NCBI RefSeq assembly: GCF_019711195.1 | Contig: NZ_CP081299.1 | Coordinates: forward strand, 2,480,001 to 2,544,000 | Reading direction: 5' to 3' | DNA length: 64,000 nt | From: Dyadobacter sp. NIV53 | Lineage (GTDB): Bacteria; Bacteroidota; Bacteroidia; Cytophagales; Spirosomataceae | Shown: positions 16,367 to 24,950 of the stretch, in pieces | Layout: each line of letters opens with the position of its first letter | Position numbering within the stretch: position 1 is the stretch's first letter | The notes under the pieces: model-generated | Database searches by the model: none | Told to the model about the DNA's origin: nothing | The model's input: the letters and a program-made list of their open reading frames with translations, nothing else | Translations under genes and position numbers: made by a program

Positions 16367-17935
16367 ATGAGAAAATTCTTCCGGATTCTGATTGTTTTTA
16401 CCTTCCTGATCCGCTCAGGCATCACAGCTGCACAACCTATTTCATCCGCACAGATTGATCAGCTTGTGGAAAGAACACTGACTACTTTCGACGTCCCCGG
16501 TATTGCAGTTGCGGTTGTAAAAGACGGGAAAGTGATTCACTCAAAAGGTTATGGTGTTCGCTCGCTGATTACCAGGCAAAAAGTAGATGAAAATACTTTA
16601 TTCGGTATTGCGTCCAACAGCAAAGCGTTTACAGCTGCGGCGCTGGGGATTTTGAATGACGAAGGCAAACTGAAATGGGACGATAAAGTGATCGACTATA
16701 TCCCGGAGTTCAGGATGTATAATGCTTATGTTACCGAAGAGTTCACGATCAGGGATTTGCTGACACATCGCAGCGGGCTGGGTTTGGGAGCAGGAGATTT
16801 GATGTTCTGGCCCGATTCATCCGACTTTACTATGAAGGATATTATTTACAACCTCCGGTATCTGAAGCCAGTTTCCGGATTTCGGACCAAATATGATTAT
16901 GACAATCTGTTGTATATGGTGGCAGGTGAAGTCGTACAAAGGGTAAGCGGAAAAAGCTGGGAAGAATTTGTTGAAGAACGGCTGATGCTGCCTTTACAAA
17001 TGAATAACAGTGCAGGCTCATGGCTTCGGGTAAAGGATAAATCCAATGCAATAGAAGCGCACGCTGCTGTTAATGGCAAGGTACAAGTTATTCCCCGTGA
17101 TATTTTCAGGTTCGGCAATTCGGCAGGTGGGATCAATTCCAGTGTTGCCGATATGAGCAAGTGGATAATTATGCAAATGAATGGTGGCAAATATGGCACT
17201 GACATGAGCAAGCAGCTTTTCAGTAAAAAGGTACACAATGAAATGTGGTCGCCACAAACCATTATTCCTGCCAACACTTCTCAACCATACCAAACACATT
17301 TCAGCGCTTACGGACTTGGCTGGTTTCTGAGTGATGTGAAAGGTTACAAGCAGGTTACGCATACAGGAGGCCTGGCCGGAATGGTGACACAAGTAACCAT
17401 GTTGCCTGAGCTTCAGCTGGGTATTATTGTATTTACCAATCAGCAATCAGGTTCGGCTTTTTCGTCAATTACCAACACGATTAAAAATAGTTATCTGGGA
17501 ATTCCGGCTACTGACCTTGTCAAAGTTTACAGTGACAGAGCAAAATCGGAATTGGCCGAAGCAGATTCTATAACCAGTAATATCTGGAAAGACATTGCTG
17601 CTGAACAGCAAAAGAATACTTCAAAAGTAAATTATAAAGCTTTCGCAGGAACGTATCACGACAATTGGTTTGGTGATATTGAGCTTAGTGAGAAAAATGG
17701 GAAATTCAGGTTTGATTCAAAACGTGCACCTAAACTAAGTGGGGAAGTGTTCTTTTATAAAAACAATACTTTTATTGTAAAATGGGATCGCAGGAGTTTT
17801 GATGCTGATGCTTATTTGTATTTTCAAACGGATAAAGACGGAAAACCAGCTGCAATCAAAATGGAAGCAATTTCCCCGCTCACTGATTTTAGCTTTGACT
17901 TTCACGACCTGGATTTAAAACGCATTGAGAAATGA
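16367..17935 (+). CDS. Serine hydrolase of the class C beta-lactamase/DD-peptidase family
   Basis: I start at ATG 16367, which gives a clean signal peptide (MRKFFRILIVFTFLIRSGITAAQ), rather than the upstream ATG 16316. The 522-residue product has the three active-site motifs of the family: S83-x-x-K86 (SNSK), Y178-D-N180, and H332-T-G334 in place of KTG. A C-terminal domain (about 430-522), with a GTYHDNWFGDIEL block, follows, as in many Bacteroidota homologues (DUF3471-like). It is a periplasmic hydrolase, possibly a peptidase or esterase. Beta-lactam hydrolysis cannot be assumed. It converges on the sigma factor gene with a 7-base gap. Confidence 0.88.
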   Translation: MRKFFRILIVFTFLIRSGITAAQPISSAQIDQLVERTLTTFDVPGIAVAVVKDGKVIHSKGYGVRSLITRQKVDENTLFGIASNSKAFTAAALGILNDEGKLKWDDKVIDYIPEFRMYNAYVTEEFTIRDLLTHRSGLGLGAGDLMFWPDSSDFTMKDIIYNLRYLKPVSGFRTKYDYDNLLYMVAGEVVQRVSGKSWEEFVEERLMLPLQMNNSAGSWLRVKDKSNAIEAHAAVNGKVQVIPRDIFRFGNSAGGINSSVADMSKWIIMQMNGGKYGTDMSKQLFSKKVHNEMWSPQTIIPANTSQPYQTHFSAYGLGWFLSDVKGYKQVTHTGGLAGMVTQVTMLPELQLGIIVFTNQQSGSAFSSITNTIKNSYLGIPATDLVKVYSDRAKSELAEADSITSNIWKDIAAEQQKNTSKVNYKAFAGTYHDNWFGDIELSEKNGKFRFDSKRAPKLSGEVFFYKNNTFIVKWDRRSFDADAYLYFQTDKDGKPAAIKMEAISPLTDFSFDFHDLDLKRIEK

Positions 17936-17942
17936 GCTGTCG

Positions 17943-18512
17943 TCATCCAGCCATCCGCAACTGTGGCGAAACATCAAATATATTTCTTAATTCCTGAAGA
18001 GATTTACGAATGCGTGATTTGACGGTACCAAGTGGAAGGCTTAGTTTTTCAGATACTTCTTCGTGTGTATAACCCTGGAAATAAACCATTTCTATCAATA
18101 ATTTTTTCTCCGGAAGCAGTTTCTCAACAATTGTGCGTAAATCAATGGTCGCCGGTAAAGGAATAAATATTGACGAAGTTCCAAGATCATTTTCGCTTAC
18201 GTAATCCAGGTTTAGAATATTTTTAGTTTTGACATCTGTCCGGAGCTTATCAATAGCTGTATTACGCGCTACATTCAGAATCCAGGTAAATAATGAACCC
18301 TTATCTGAATTATAACTGTTCATATTTTTCCAGATTTTCAAAAAAGCATCCTGCATAACATCCGCTGCTTTATCTTCGTCCTTTACAATTTTCATGATTA
18401 TCCCATATAATGCAGGAGAGTATCGGTCATAAAGAAGCTCAAATGCCTCACGGTTATTTCCTTTTAACCTTAAAACCAACTCAGTTTCAGTGAGAGAGGA
18501 TTTATTATTCAT
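17943..18512 (-). CDS. ECF-type RNA polymerase sigma factor
   Basis: The 189-residue product contains sigma region 2 (about 22-90, with DVMQDAFLKIWKN and a WILNVARNTAIDKLR segment) and region 4 (about 128-178, YTHEEVSEKLSLPLGTVKSRIRKSLQEL, helix-turn-helix). It directs RNA polymerase to a small stress regulon. No anti-sigma gene is next to it: the downstream neighbour is convergent and the upstream one is a divergent DUF885 gene. The ChrR-like cupin protein at 11614 is a conceivable but unproven partner. A possible autoregulatory promoter is at 18571-18597. Confidence 0.92.
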   Translation of the reverse strand: MNNKSSLTETELVLRLKGNNREAFELLYDRYSPALYGIIMKIVKDEDKAADVMQDAFLKIWKNMNSYNSDKGSLFTWILNVARNTAIDKLRTDVKTKNILNLDYVSENDLGTSSIFIPLPATIDLRTIVEKLLPEKKLLIEMVYFQGYTHEEVSEKLSLPLGTVKSRIRKSLQELRNIFDVSPQLRMAG

Positions 18513-18570
18513 GATAGAATTAAGTTTACGGGTATATGTAAAGTTCGATAGCTAAGATCTTATAAGATAG

Positions 18571-18597
18571 TTAGATCGCATATACGAATATCGTTCC
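18571..18597 (-). promoter_or_regulatory. Candidate ECF-type promoter of the sigma gene
   Basis: On the minus strand GGAAC (18593-18597) is followed 17 bases later by TCTAA (18571-18575), resembling the SigE-like GGAAC and TCTGA/TCTAA pair, about 55 bases before the start codon. A single weak match. Confidence 0.3.
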
Positions 18598-18774
18598 AAC
18601 TCCTATTACTTTATGAAATATGCTTTGAATTGGGTACAATTTGTACAGCCAATAAAATTGTGATACAATCTGAACTATTTATTCCCCAATTTTGAGTAAT
18701 TAAATGCATAAAAGGGTAAATATGTGGATTTTGATGTAGAAGCATTATCATTTTACTACGAACAAAATATTACG

Positions 18775-20085
18775 ATGAAAAACTTTATACTGCTATTGAT
18801 CAGTATCCTATTGATCCGCTGTAACACAAAAGAACAGGACAGGACTGAAACAGAGAAAATTAACTTGCTATCTGAAAACTACATCAAGACCGGATTGAAA
18901 GCCGGGCTATACGATCCTGACTTTGTAGATGCGTATTATGGGCCTGATTCCTTAAAACCGGATACTTCAAAACTGTCCGTATTCCCCAAAGACAGTTTAT
19001 TAAAAGAGTGTGAAAACCTGACAATTTCACTGAAAAAAATCATTTCCACCACAAAAAATGATTCTCTTCGTGTAAGAGCGGTTTGGTTATCGCACCAACT
19101 GACTGCTTTTAAGCGGCGTATCAAAATTTTTTCAGGAGAAACCGCATCTTTTGATCAGGAATCGAAAGAATTGTTTGATGCCGTTGCTCCTTCCTATTCA
19201 GAACAGCATTTTAAATCTCTTTTATCCCAATTGGATAACACGTTACCAGCCGGAAAAACAATCCCTGACAGATTTCAGAAACTTGCCGGTCATTTTTTAA
19301 TACCCAAAGAAAAAATTGATACTGTTTTCAAAACAGCCATTGCGGAGGCCAGGAAACGGACTTTACTGCATTACGACCTGCCCAAGGAAGAATCTTTCAG
19401 GATGGAGTATGTAACAGACAAACCGTGGTCGGGCTACAACTGGTATCAGGGAAAATACAAAAGCATTATCCAGATTAATATCAGTCAGCCAATTTTTATT
19501 GAAAGAGCAATTGATCTTGCCTGTCATGAAGGCTATCCGGGCCACCATGTATATAATGTATTGCTTGAGAAAAATCTGTATCACGACAAAGGCTATACGG
19601 AAATTGCACTGTATCCTTTGTTTAGCCCGCAATCTTTAATTGCCGAAGGAAGCGCTAATTATGGAATTTCTGTTGCTTTTCCGGGAGACCAACAAAAGCT
19701 TTTTTGCAGACAGGTATTGTTGCCAATTGCGGGAATAGATACAACAGGTACCGACAAATATTTTAAGGCTTTACAGTTAAAATCACAGCTTAATTATGCC
19801 CGGAATGAAGTAGCAAGAGGATTGATAAACGGAACCATGAAAGACCAGGAAGCAATACGCTGGCTATCAGACTATTGCCTGCTGACCAGTAAAGGAGCTA
19901 CGGATTATTTAAGATTTATAAAAAAATACCGGAGTTATGTGATCAATTACAACTATGGGCAGGATCTGGTCAAAAACTATATTGAGTGGCAGGGTGGCAC
20001 CAATGATAAGCCCGGTAAAAGATGGCAATTATTTAAAGAATTATTAAGCAAAGAAATGACGGCCAGCGATTTAATTAAGAAGTAA
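18775..20085 (+). CDS. DUF885 family lipoprotein, putative metallohydrolase
   Basis: Translation most likely begins at ATG 18775, giving a lipoprotein signal with Cys near residue 16 (LLIRCN). The longer frame from 18724 has no signal. The 436-residue product contains H251-E-G-Y-P-G-H257-H258 and a downstream AEGSANYG, the conserved metal-site blocks of DUF885 proteins, which are related in fold to M32-type zinc peptidases. Catalysis of peptide or ester cleavage at the cell envelope is plausible but unproven. Length is somewhat shorter than many family members (about 550-600). Confidence 0.8.
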   Translation: MKNFILLLISILLIRCNTKEQDRTETEKINLLSENYIKTGLKAGLYDPDFVDAYYGPDSLKPDTSKLSVFPKDSLLKECENLTISLKKIISTTKNDSLRVRAVWLSHQLTAFKRRIKIFSGETASFDQESKELFDAVAPSYSEQHFKSLLSQLDNTLPAGKTIPDRFQKLAGHFLIPKEKIDTVFKTAIAEARKRTLLHYDLPKEESFRMEYVTDKPWSGYNWYQGKYKSIIQINISQPIFIERAIDLACHEGYPGHHVYNVLLEKNLYHDKGYTEIALYPLFSPQSLIAEGSANYGISVAFPGDQQKLFCRQVLLPIAGIDTTGTDKYFKALQLKSQLNYARNEVARGLINGTMKDQEAIRWLSDYCLLTSKGATDYLRFIKKYRSYVINYNYGQDLVKNYIEWQGGTNDKPGKRWQLFKELLSKEMTASDLIKK

Positions 20086-20135
20086 ATAGCGAACCACGCC
20101 TAAAAACAGATTAACCTATATTTAAAACAAACCCA

Positions 20136-20606
20136 ATGATTAGAATTATAAAAGCAGCAACTCCGGAGGAATACCACGCGGGGGCTGTTCTGTTCAAAGA
20201 ATATGCAGAATCCCTTGATTTTACACTTTCCTTTCAAAGCTTTGAAGACGAGCTTACCATACTGCCGAAAATGTACGGGCAGGCAACCGGGGCACTTTTG
20301 CTTGCTGAAAGTGAAGGAGAATTTATAGGCGCAGTGGGTTTGAGACAAATTGAAAATGAAAGTACATGTGAAGTAAAACGGATGTATATCAAACCGGGAT
20401 ATCAGGGCAAAGGAATTGGGAAAGCATTACTGACTAGCCTTATTGATGTTGCGAAAGAAATGGAATATAAAACAATAAAGCTGGATACACTGGGACCGAA
20501 AATGCCGGCCGCCGTAGGACTATATAAATCTTTCGGTTTTAAAGAAACGACTCCTTATAATTACAATCCTTATGAAGGTGTGTTGTATTTTGAAAGGGAA
20601 CTATAA
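20136..20606 (+). CDS. GNAT-family N-acetyltransferase
   Basis: The 156-residue product has the acetyl-CoA site VKRMYIKPGYQGKGIGKALL (Q/R-x-x-G-x-G/A) at about 86-105 and the C-terminal GLYKSFGFKETTPYNYNP segment typical of the YafP/MnaT-like group that modifies small amines or amino acids. Substrate unknown. It follows the DUF885 gene by 50 bases on the same strand and may be co-transcribed. A hairpin terminator follows. Confidence 0.88.
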   Translation: MIRIIKAATPEEYHAGAVLFKEYAESLDFTLSFQSFEDELTILPKMYGQATGALLLAESEGEFIGAVGLRQIENESTCEVKRMYIKPGYQGKGIGKALLTSLIDVAKEMEYKTIKLDTLGPKMPAAVGLYKSFGFKETTPYNYNPYEGVLYFEREL

Positions 20607-20614
20607 ATAAAAAC

Positions 20615-20655
20615 AGCTAAACTTTCCAGCTCTTAAAGACCTGGAAAGTTTAGCT
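20615..20655. terminator. Bidirectional terminator between GNAT and AztD-like genes
   Basis: GCTAAACTTTCCAG and CTGGAAAGTTTAGC form a perfect 14-base stem with an 11-base loop, 9 bases after the GNAT stop. The minus-strand side is followed by TGTTTTTATTT, so it also serves the convergent gene. Confidence 0.7.
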
Positions 20656-20670
20656 TCATATTGAGTAAAA

Positions 20671-21882
20671 TTAATGACTTTCATTGGACTCAATGCCCAG
20701 AATACTCAAACGATAAGGTGTGGAAGAAACTTTGATTCTATTTACTTTGGAAAAATCAGCGATGCTTATCTGTAATAATTCTCCGGTTTTAGGCTGGGTT
20801 ATATACAAATATTTTGAGGTTGCTTCCAACTGAGGCTTTTGTGTTTCATCCTTAGAAGTCACAGACACCACTGAACCGCTTTTTTTCAACGTATTTGTTA
20901 CCAGGTCATAGATTTTCACTTCTCCACTGTGCAAAAAAGCGATCAGATTATTTCCGGCATAATCTATTTTTACCTGAATAAGGTCAGCGCTTTCGATAAT
21001 TGGGATCACTTTGCTATTGGTTACATCAATGATATAAGCACCCACTGCCGCAGAATAGCCAATAAATTTACCCGCTCCTTTCGCTTCTAAAATAGAACTG
21101 AACCAGGCTGTTCCAAAAGTTTCCGGATGAGGGATCAAACGCTGCGCACCTGTTGGTTCCACCACTAGTATTCCGCTGGAAGACCCGAAAAGAGAAACCG
21201 CACCATTACTTGCATTACCATGAATTCCTTTGGTTTCAACGGTTGAAGCAAATAGTGTTTTTCCTGTCACATCAATAATCCTGACCGTTTCCGGCAAAGA
21301 TCCTGCAAGCGACGGATTTTTTTCAGTAATAGCATAAGTGCCGTTATCGAATTTTGTCATTGCTCCATGATGGGCTGCATTTCCAGTTTGGATGGTCGTC
21401 ATTTTTGCACCATTTACATGGAAATCTGTTTCTTTGGCAATACTTAAAGTGCCGTCTCCGTCATTGAATGTAATAATCTCATCTCCTTTACTTTTAAAAT
21501 GAGTAGGCCTGTTACCATCCCCGGTCAAGGCTCCAAATTTTGGAGTACCTTTCACATCCACATGATCACCGTGACCTTCAAAACCGGTATCAAAAAGCTG
21601 GACATAACTATTTGCACTGTTTACCAACGCCCCGAAACGGCCTGCCTGGGTATTGTACACGGCAGATTTCGGATAATTTGCCTCAAATGATTCCACCGAA
21701 AGTTTAACCGGGTCGACCAGGGAAATCTGATTGGTCAATTCGTCATTTACCAGTACTCTGATAAATTTGTATTCGGTTTGTTCTTCCACCGGGATCACTT
21801 CTTCCTCCTTCTCTTTGTCACAGGAAATCAATGCTGAAACAATTGTAAATACCAGTAATGTTTTGAATAAATTCCTTTTCAT
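20671..21882 (-). CDS. Probable AztD-like beta-propeller metal-binding lipoprotein
   Basis: This 403-residue protein has a lipoprotein signal (MKRNLFKTLLVFTIVSALISC, Cys 21) followed by an acidic linker (DKEKEEEVIPVEE). The rest is a YncE/AztD-like propeller made of repeated beta blades. A histidine cluster (EGHGDHVDVKG, then RPTHF and NAAHHGAM) resembles the zinc site of the periplasmic chaperone AztD, which hands zinc to an ABC-importer binding protein. Two copies of a GCAACA-A-TGTTGC palindrome lie just upstream, as expected for a metal-dependent repressor. No importer genes are adjacent. The AztD assignment is a judgement from motif and fold, not a search. Confidence 0.6.
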   Translation of the reverse strand: MKRNLFKTLLVFTIVSALISCDKEKEEEVIPVEEQTEYKFIRVLVNDELTNQISLVDPVKLSVESFEANYPKSAVYNTQAGRFGALVNSANSYVQLFDTGFEGHGDHVDVKGTPKFGALTGDGNRPTHFKSKGDEIITFNDGDGTLSIAKETDFHVNGAKMTTIQTGNAAHHGAMTKFDNGTYAITEKNPSLAGSLPETVRIIDVTGKTLFASTVETKGIHGNASNGAVSLFGSSSGILVVEPTGAQRLIPHPETFGTAWFSSILEAKGAGKFIGYSAAVGAYIIDVTNSKVIPIIESADLIQVKIDYAGNNLIAFLHSGEVKIYDLVTNTLKKSGSVVSVTSKDETQKPQLEATSKYLYITQPKTGELLQISIADFSKVNRIKVSSTPYRLSILGIESNESH

Positions 21883-21898
21883 ACGAATATAGTTATAT

Positions 21899-21951
21899 GC
21901 AACAATGATGCAAATATATACTCAACAATTTTATTTATGCAACAATGTTGC
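21899..21951. promoter_or_regulatory. Twin palindromic operator upstream of the AztD-like gene
   Basis: GCAACAATGATGC (21899-21911, imperfect) and GCAACAATGTTGC (21939-21951, perfect about the central A) are 40 bases apart centre to centre, about four helical turns. They lie 17-69 bases before the start codon. Zur-type control is inferred from the gene product. Confidence 0.6.
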
Positions 21952-22082
21952 GTAAATGTTGAAAAGAAATAAAATGAATCCGTCAAATCCCGGTTTCCAA
22001 ACAATTTATACAACAAGCAACAGCCAACGAACATGTAAAGATGTCCATAGGCTGTATCGGATCTACGAAATGAAATTATGAA

Positions 22083-22370
22083 TCAGGCAGTAGCGTATTT
22101 TAGCAAATTGCGGCTTTCTTTTTTTACGAAGGTGATGGGTACAAACTCGTCGTTGGGCGCTCCAATATAGTATACAGTCCATTCCGGATCATGATGTGAG
22201 AGCATCTCGCTGATACAGTCGGCACGGTGAGCAACAGGATTTGTGCAGTCTTCCCAATAAAAAAGTTCGACCCGGTAATACAGCTGTTGTTTCAAACCAT
22301 TAATGATTACCTGAACTTCGATGTCCTGCTTGCCTGGCAAGTTTGGAATCGGGATAGCGATATGGCTCAT
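22083..22370 (-). CDS. Conserved-looking small protein of unknown function
   Basis: The 95-residue frame has a balanced composition, with alternating strand-like segments (QDIEVQVIING, LYYRVELFYW, WTVYYIGAP) suggesting a small beta-rich cytoplasmic protein. It has two Cys (DCTNP and ADCISE) and no signal peptide. No family is recognised. It stands alone between the AztD-like and Wzi-like genes, with about 200-240 non-coding bases on each side in which I see nothing further. Confidence 0.6.
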   Translation of the reverse strand: MSHIAIPIPNLPGKQDIEVQVIINGLKQQLYYRVELFYWEDCTNPVAHRADCISEMLSHHDPEWTVYYIGAPNDEFVPITFVKKESRNLLKYATA

Positions 22371-22613
22371 GTTATTGAGGTTTGGAGAAAAAGGTCAAAT
22401 TGAATTGATTTAAGTATTATCGGTGGTGGTTTACAGTACTTTTTCATTTTCACTGCAGGCCCAACGCGTTATTTACCCTGCAACAAATTTGTGCCAGTAA
22501 TCAATGATGTGCGTATACCTGATTAACTAACTATAAATCAGACCAATAGAATACATATAAAGTAATAAAAAATGTCCGTATATGAACAGTTTTGTCCGGC
22601 TGTGAACATCACT

Positions 22614-24107
22614 TTACCAGCTCTTTTTAACACCCAGATAACCTCCGTAAGAATCATTAAAAAGTTTTCCTTTATCCATTGACAATTTTGCAATGAGAGT
22701 CGTATTATACCAGTTTTTCACAGAAAGCTGCGCTGATAAAAGAGAAGAAAACTGACCACGCGATGGAGAAAAACTATCGCCTGGCATACCGAAATTCTGA
22801 CTGTAAGAAGTTCGCAAAGTAAGCAGCAAAGATTCATGATATTTCCCCTGTGCACCCAAATAAAACATATTAATGCGATTATTAGGAAAAAAACGTGGCG
22901 CCAGATGTTTCGACTGATCAAGGTCTTTTCCGGGTGTAATGAACGGAGTACCAATTGTAGCACCCTGATATGAATAACCTTCGGTATACTGGCTGTGATT
23001 GAAGTAATTATCCGCGCCCTGATATATACTGCCAGGAATGTAAAACTGAGTACCGGACTGATTTGTTGTCGTTAAAAATTCCAGTGTCAGGCGTGTAAGT
23101 TTAAAACTGTGATTTGAATTTGAATGTAATTGCCAATTGGCTCCCCATAACCCATCCGGAGCATTTTTAAACAGCAGGCTGGATACGTCTTCATAAGCAT
23201 GCTGATAATACAGAAGCAGCTTATCTCCATTTATTTTTGTTTCAAGAGCTGCATCATAACTTCCCACATGGTTACCGATCCGGTAACTATCAAAAGAAGT
23301 ATAACCAGCCTTTTTAAACCAATTCTTAGGTGTGTAACCCAATACAACATACGGAAACAGATTCCATTCATTTGGTAGTTGTCCGTTTATAGCCAGGTCA
23401 GGATTTCGTCGCAGATAATCGGAATGGCCTGCCCATGTTACCTGGTGATTAACTCCAAAATAAAATTTCGTTTTGGAAACAGGCTTGCCAAAACGAAAAT
23501 ACAGATATTTCTGATGCAACCGGGCTCCATAAATATAAGGCGGTGTATTGATCCAGCCGTGTGCAAAACCGGCATTAATAGCAAGAAACTTATGGAAAGC
23601 AACGGGGACGTATCCTACCGTGGAAATCTGAATTTTAGGAATTGGAAGTGCATTTCCGGAAACCGCGTAAAAGCCCGAAGATAATGTAGAATCTCCCAGA
23701 CCCATCACATCACGTTTTCTTCCGGCATAAAATTCAATATTTTTAAATCTGATCTTTACGTGTGCTTCCGGTATAACAATCCGGCTTTTATTTTCTTTAT
23801 CGTAAGTTACCACCGGATTGACCACGAAACCCCAGTCGAACTTACGTTTTACTTTCGAGATACTATCCGGTTTTTTATAATCCCTGTATAAATTCAACTG
23901 AATAATCCCAAATGGAGAATGGCCGGGAATGATGCCATACTGATTAGTACGAATCCAGAAAGGTGTATCGGAATCTGGTGAAACAACGGCACCTGCCTCT
24001 AGGTCAACGTGCGGGAGGAAATCTGAAATCCGGGATTGTCCAAAGCAGTGGCTTTCAAAAATAAGTACGCCAAGAAAAATTAAAATAGAGATCCTGAATA
24101 AATTCAT
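22614..24107 (-). CDS. Wzi-family capsule assembly outer-membrane protein
   Basis: The 497-residue product has a signal peptide (to about residue 23, ...SHCFGQ) and then an alternating, aromatic-rich pattern of outer-membrane beta strands. It carries features of the Bacteroidota Wzi-like family: an N-terminal LEAGAVVSPDSDTPFWIRTNQYG block, an FYAGRKRDVMGLGDSTLSSG block and a C-terminal strand ending in Trp. Wzi in enterobacteria anchors capsule at the surface. No capsule export genes lie nearby, so the precise role here is open. A single-gene unit. Confidence 0.82.
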   Translation of the reverse strand: MNLFRISILIFLGVLIFESHCFGQSRISDFLPHVDLEAGAVVSPDSDTPFWIRTNQYGIIPGHSPFGIIQLNLYRDYKKPDSISKVKRKFDWGFVVNPVVTYDKENKSRIVIPEAHVKIRFKNIEFYAGRKRDVMGLGDSTLSSGFYAVSGNALPIPKIQISTVGYVPVAFHKFLAINAGFAHGWINTPPYIYGARLHQKYLYFRFGKPVSKTKFYFGVNHQVTWAGHSDYLRRNPDLAINGQLPNEWNLFPYVVLGYTPKNWFKKAGYTSFDSYRIGNHVGSYDAALETKINGDKLLLYYQHAYEDVSSLLFKNAPDGLWGANWQLHSNSNHSFKLTRLTLEFLTTTNQSGTQFYIPGSIYQGADNYFNHSQYTEGYSYQGATIGTPFITPGKDLDQSKHLAPRFFPNNRINMFYLGAQGKYHESLLLTLRTSYSQNFGMPGDSFSPSRGQFSSLLSAQLSVKNWYNTTLIAKLSMDKGKLFNDSYGGYLGVKKSW

Positions 24108-24514
24108 GGATGTTTAGAGTCGAAAGATATTCATCAAATATAATACCTCCTGACTAAATAAAGCGATATTCTATTTCTTAACCTTACATAATCTATTAGA
24201 AAATATACTATGAACGCAGCAAAACTTTCATACCCAAGTTACTCAAGAGAGACAAACCTACGATGAACAGGCGATAAAAGATGATGTTTAAATCTAATTT
24301 CTTTTACAGCAACACGTATTTACTTCTCAAATACTTTGACGGCCACATTAGTATAGCATTTATTGATCTTTCGTTATCCAGCAGATTATGAATAAGTAAG
24401 AAAGACTGGAGTAAAAAAATCTGCCAAAAACTTTCCGAAACCGAAAATTTTTTGGCAGAGATGAACACTTGGTGATTAGAAATTTGAAAGCCCGGAATTT
24501 ATAAGAAATTATTT
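24108..24514. other. Non-coding region between Wzi-like gene and gene remnant
   Basis: About 400 AT-rich bases without a credible frame. The only clear structure is the hairpin at 24420-24459, described separately. The promoter of the Wzi-like gene should be near 24108-24200. Confidence 0.5.
24420..24459 (-). terminator. Hairpin downstream of gene remnant
   Basis: TCTGCCAAAAA and TTTTTGGCAGA form an 11-base stem with an 18-base loop, which can itself pair further. It is placed 56 bases beyond the remnant's stop codon, so it probably terminated the original gene. Confidence 0.45.
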
Positions 24515-24915
24515 TTACTTCTTATTTTCTGTTTGAACCCGAAAAACAAAATTTTCTGGTACGCCTGTAAGCGCAGCTATTTTTGGAATCGTAAAGTCGG
24601 TATTTAATAGAAGGTTTCTGATAATATCGGCCTTACCTTTTTCAATACCTTCCTGAATACCTTTTTCTTCACCTATTTTTTTCCTTTTTCAACAAATATA
24701 TCTAATGTGCTCATAATCGTTTCTTTTAACATTAAAGGAAGGGAATTTATTAACTCCGCAATTTGATCTTCAACTAATTTACATCTTTCAAATAAATAAA
24801 CAACAAAGTTTTTTTGCAAATTTTCCGGTGCTCCTTCTGTTAGGATAAGCAATCTGAGTGCATAATGCCTAAGTAATTTGCACTGAACATCAAAGATCCA
24901 TTGGAGCCGGCTTAG
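24515..24915 (-). pseudogene. Remnant of an Rpn-type (PD-(D/E)XK nuclease family transposase-like) gene
   Basis: Read on the minus strand, 24915 to 24673 encodes a piece containing LRLLILTEGAPENLQKNF, VVYLFERCKLVEDQ and TIMSTLDIFVEKGKK, then stops. Adding one base in the run of seven A (24676-24682) restores the frame to IGEEKGIQEGIEKGKADI and a C-terminus KIAALTGVPENFVFRVQTE. The EKG-rich tail and final short helix are typical of the C-terminal third of Rpn/YhgA-like proteins. The N-terminal nuclease domain is missing upstream of a stop codon at 24916. It is both truncated and frameshifted, unless the homopolymer is a sequencing error. Confidence 0.65.
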
Positions 24916-24950
24916 CTACAACCTGAAAGATCATTGCCGGGAGCCAAACA

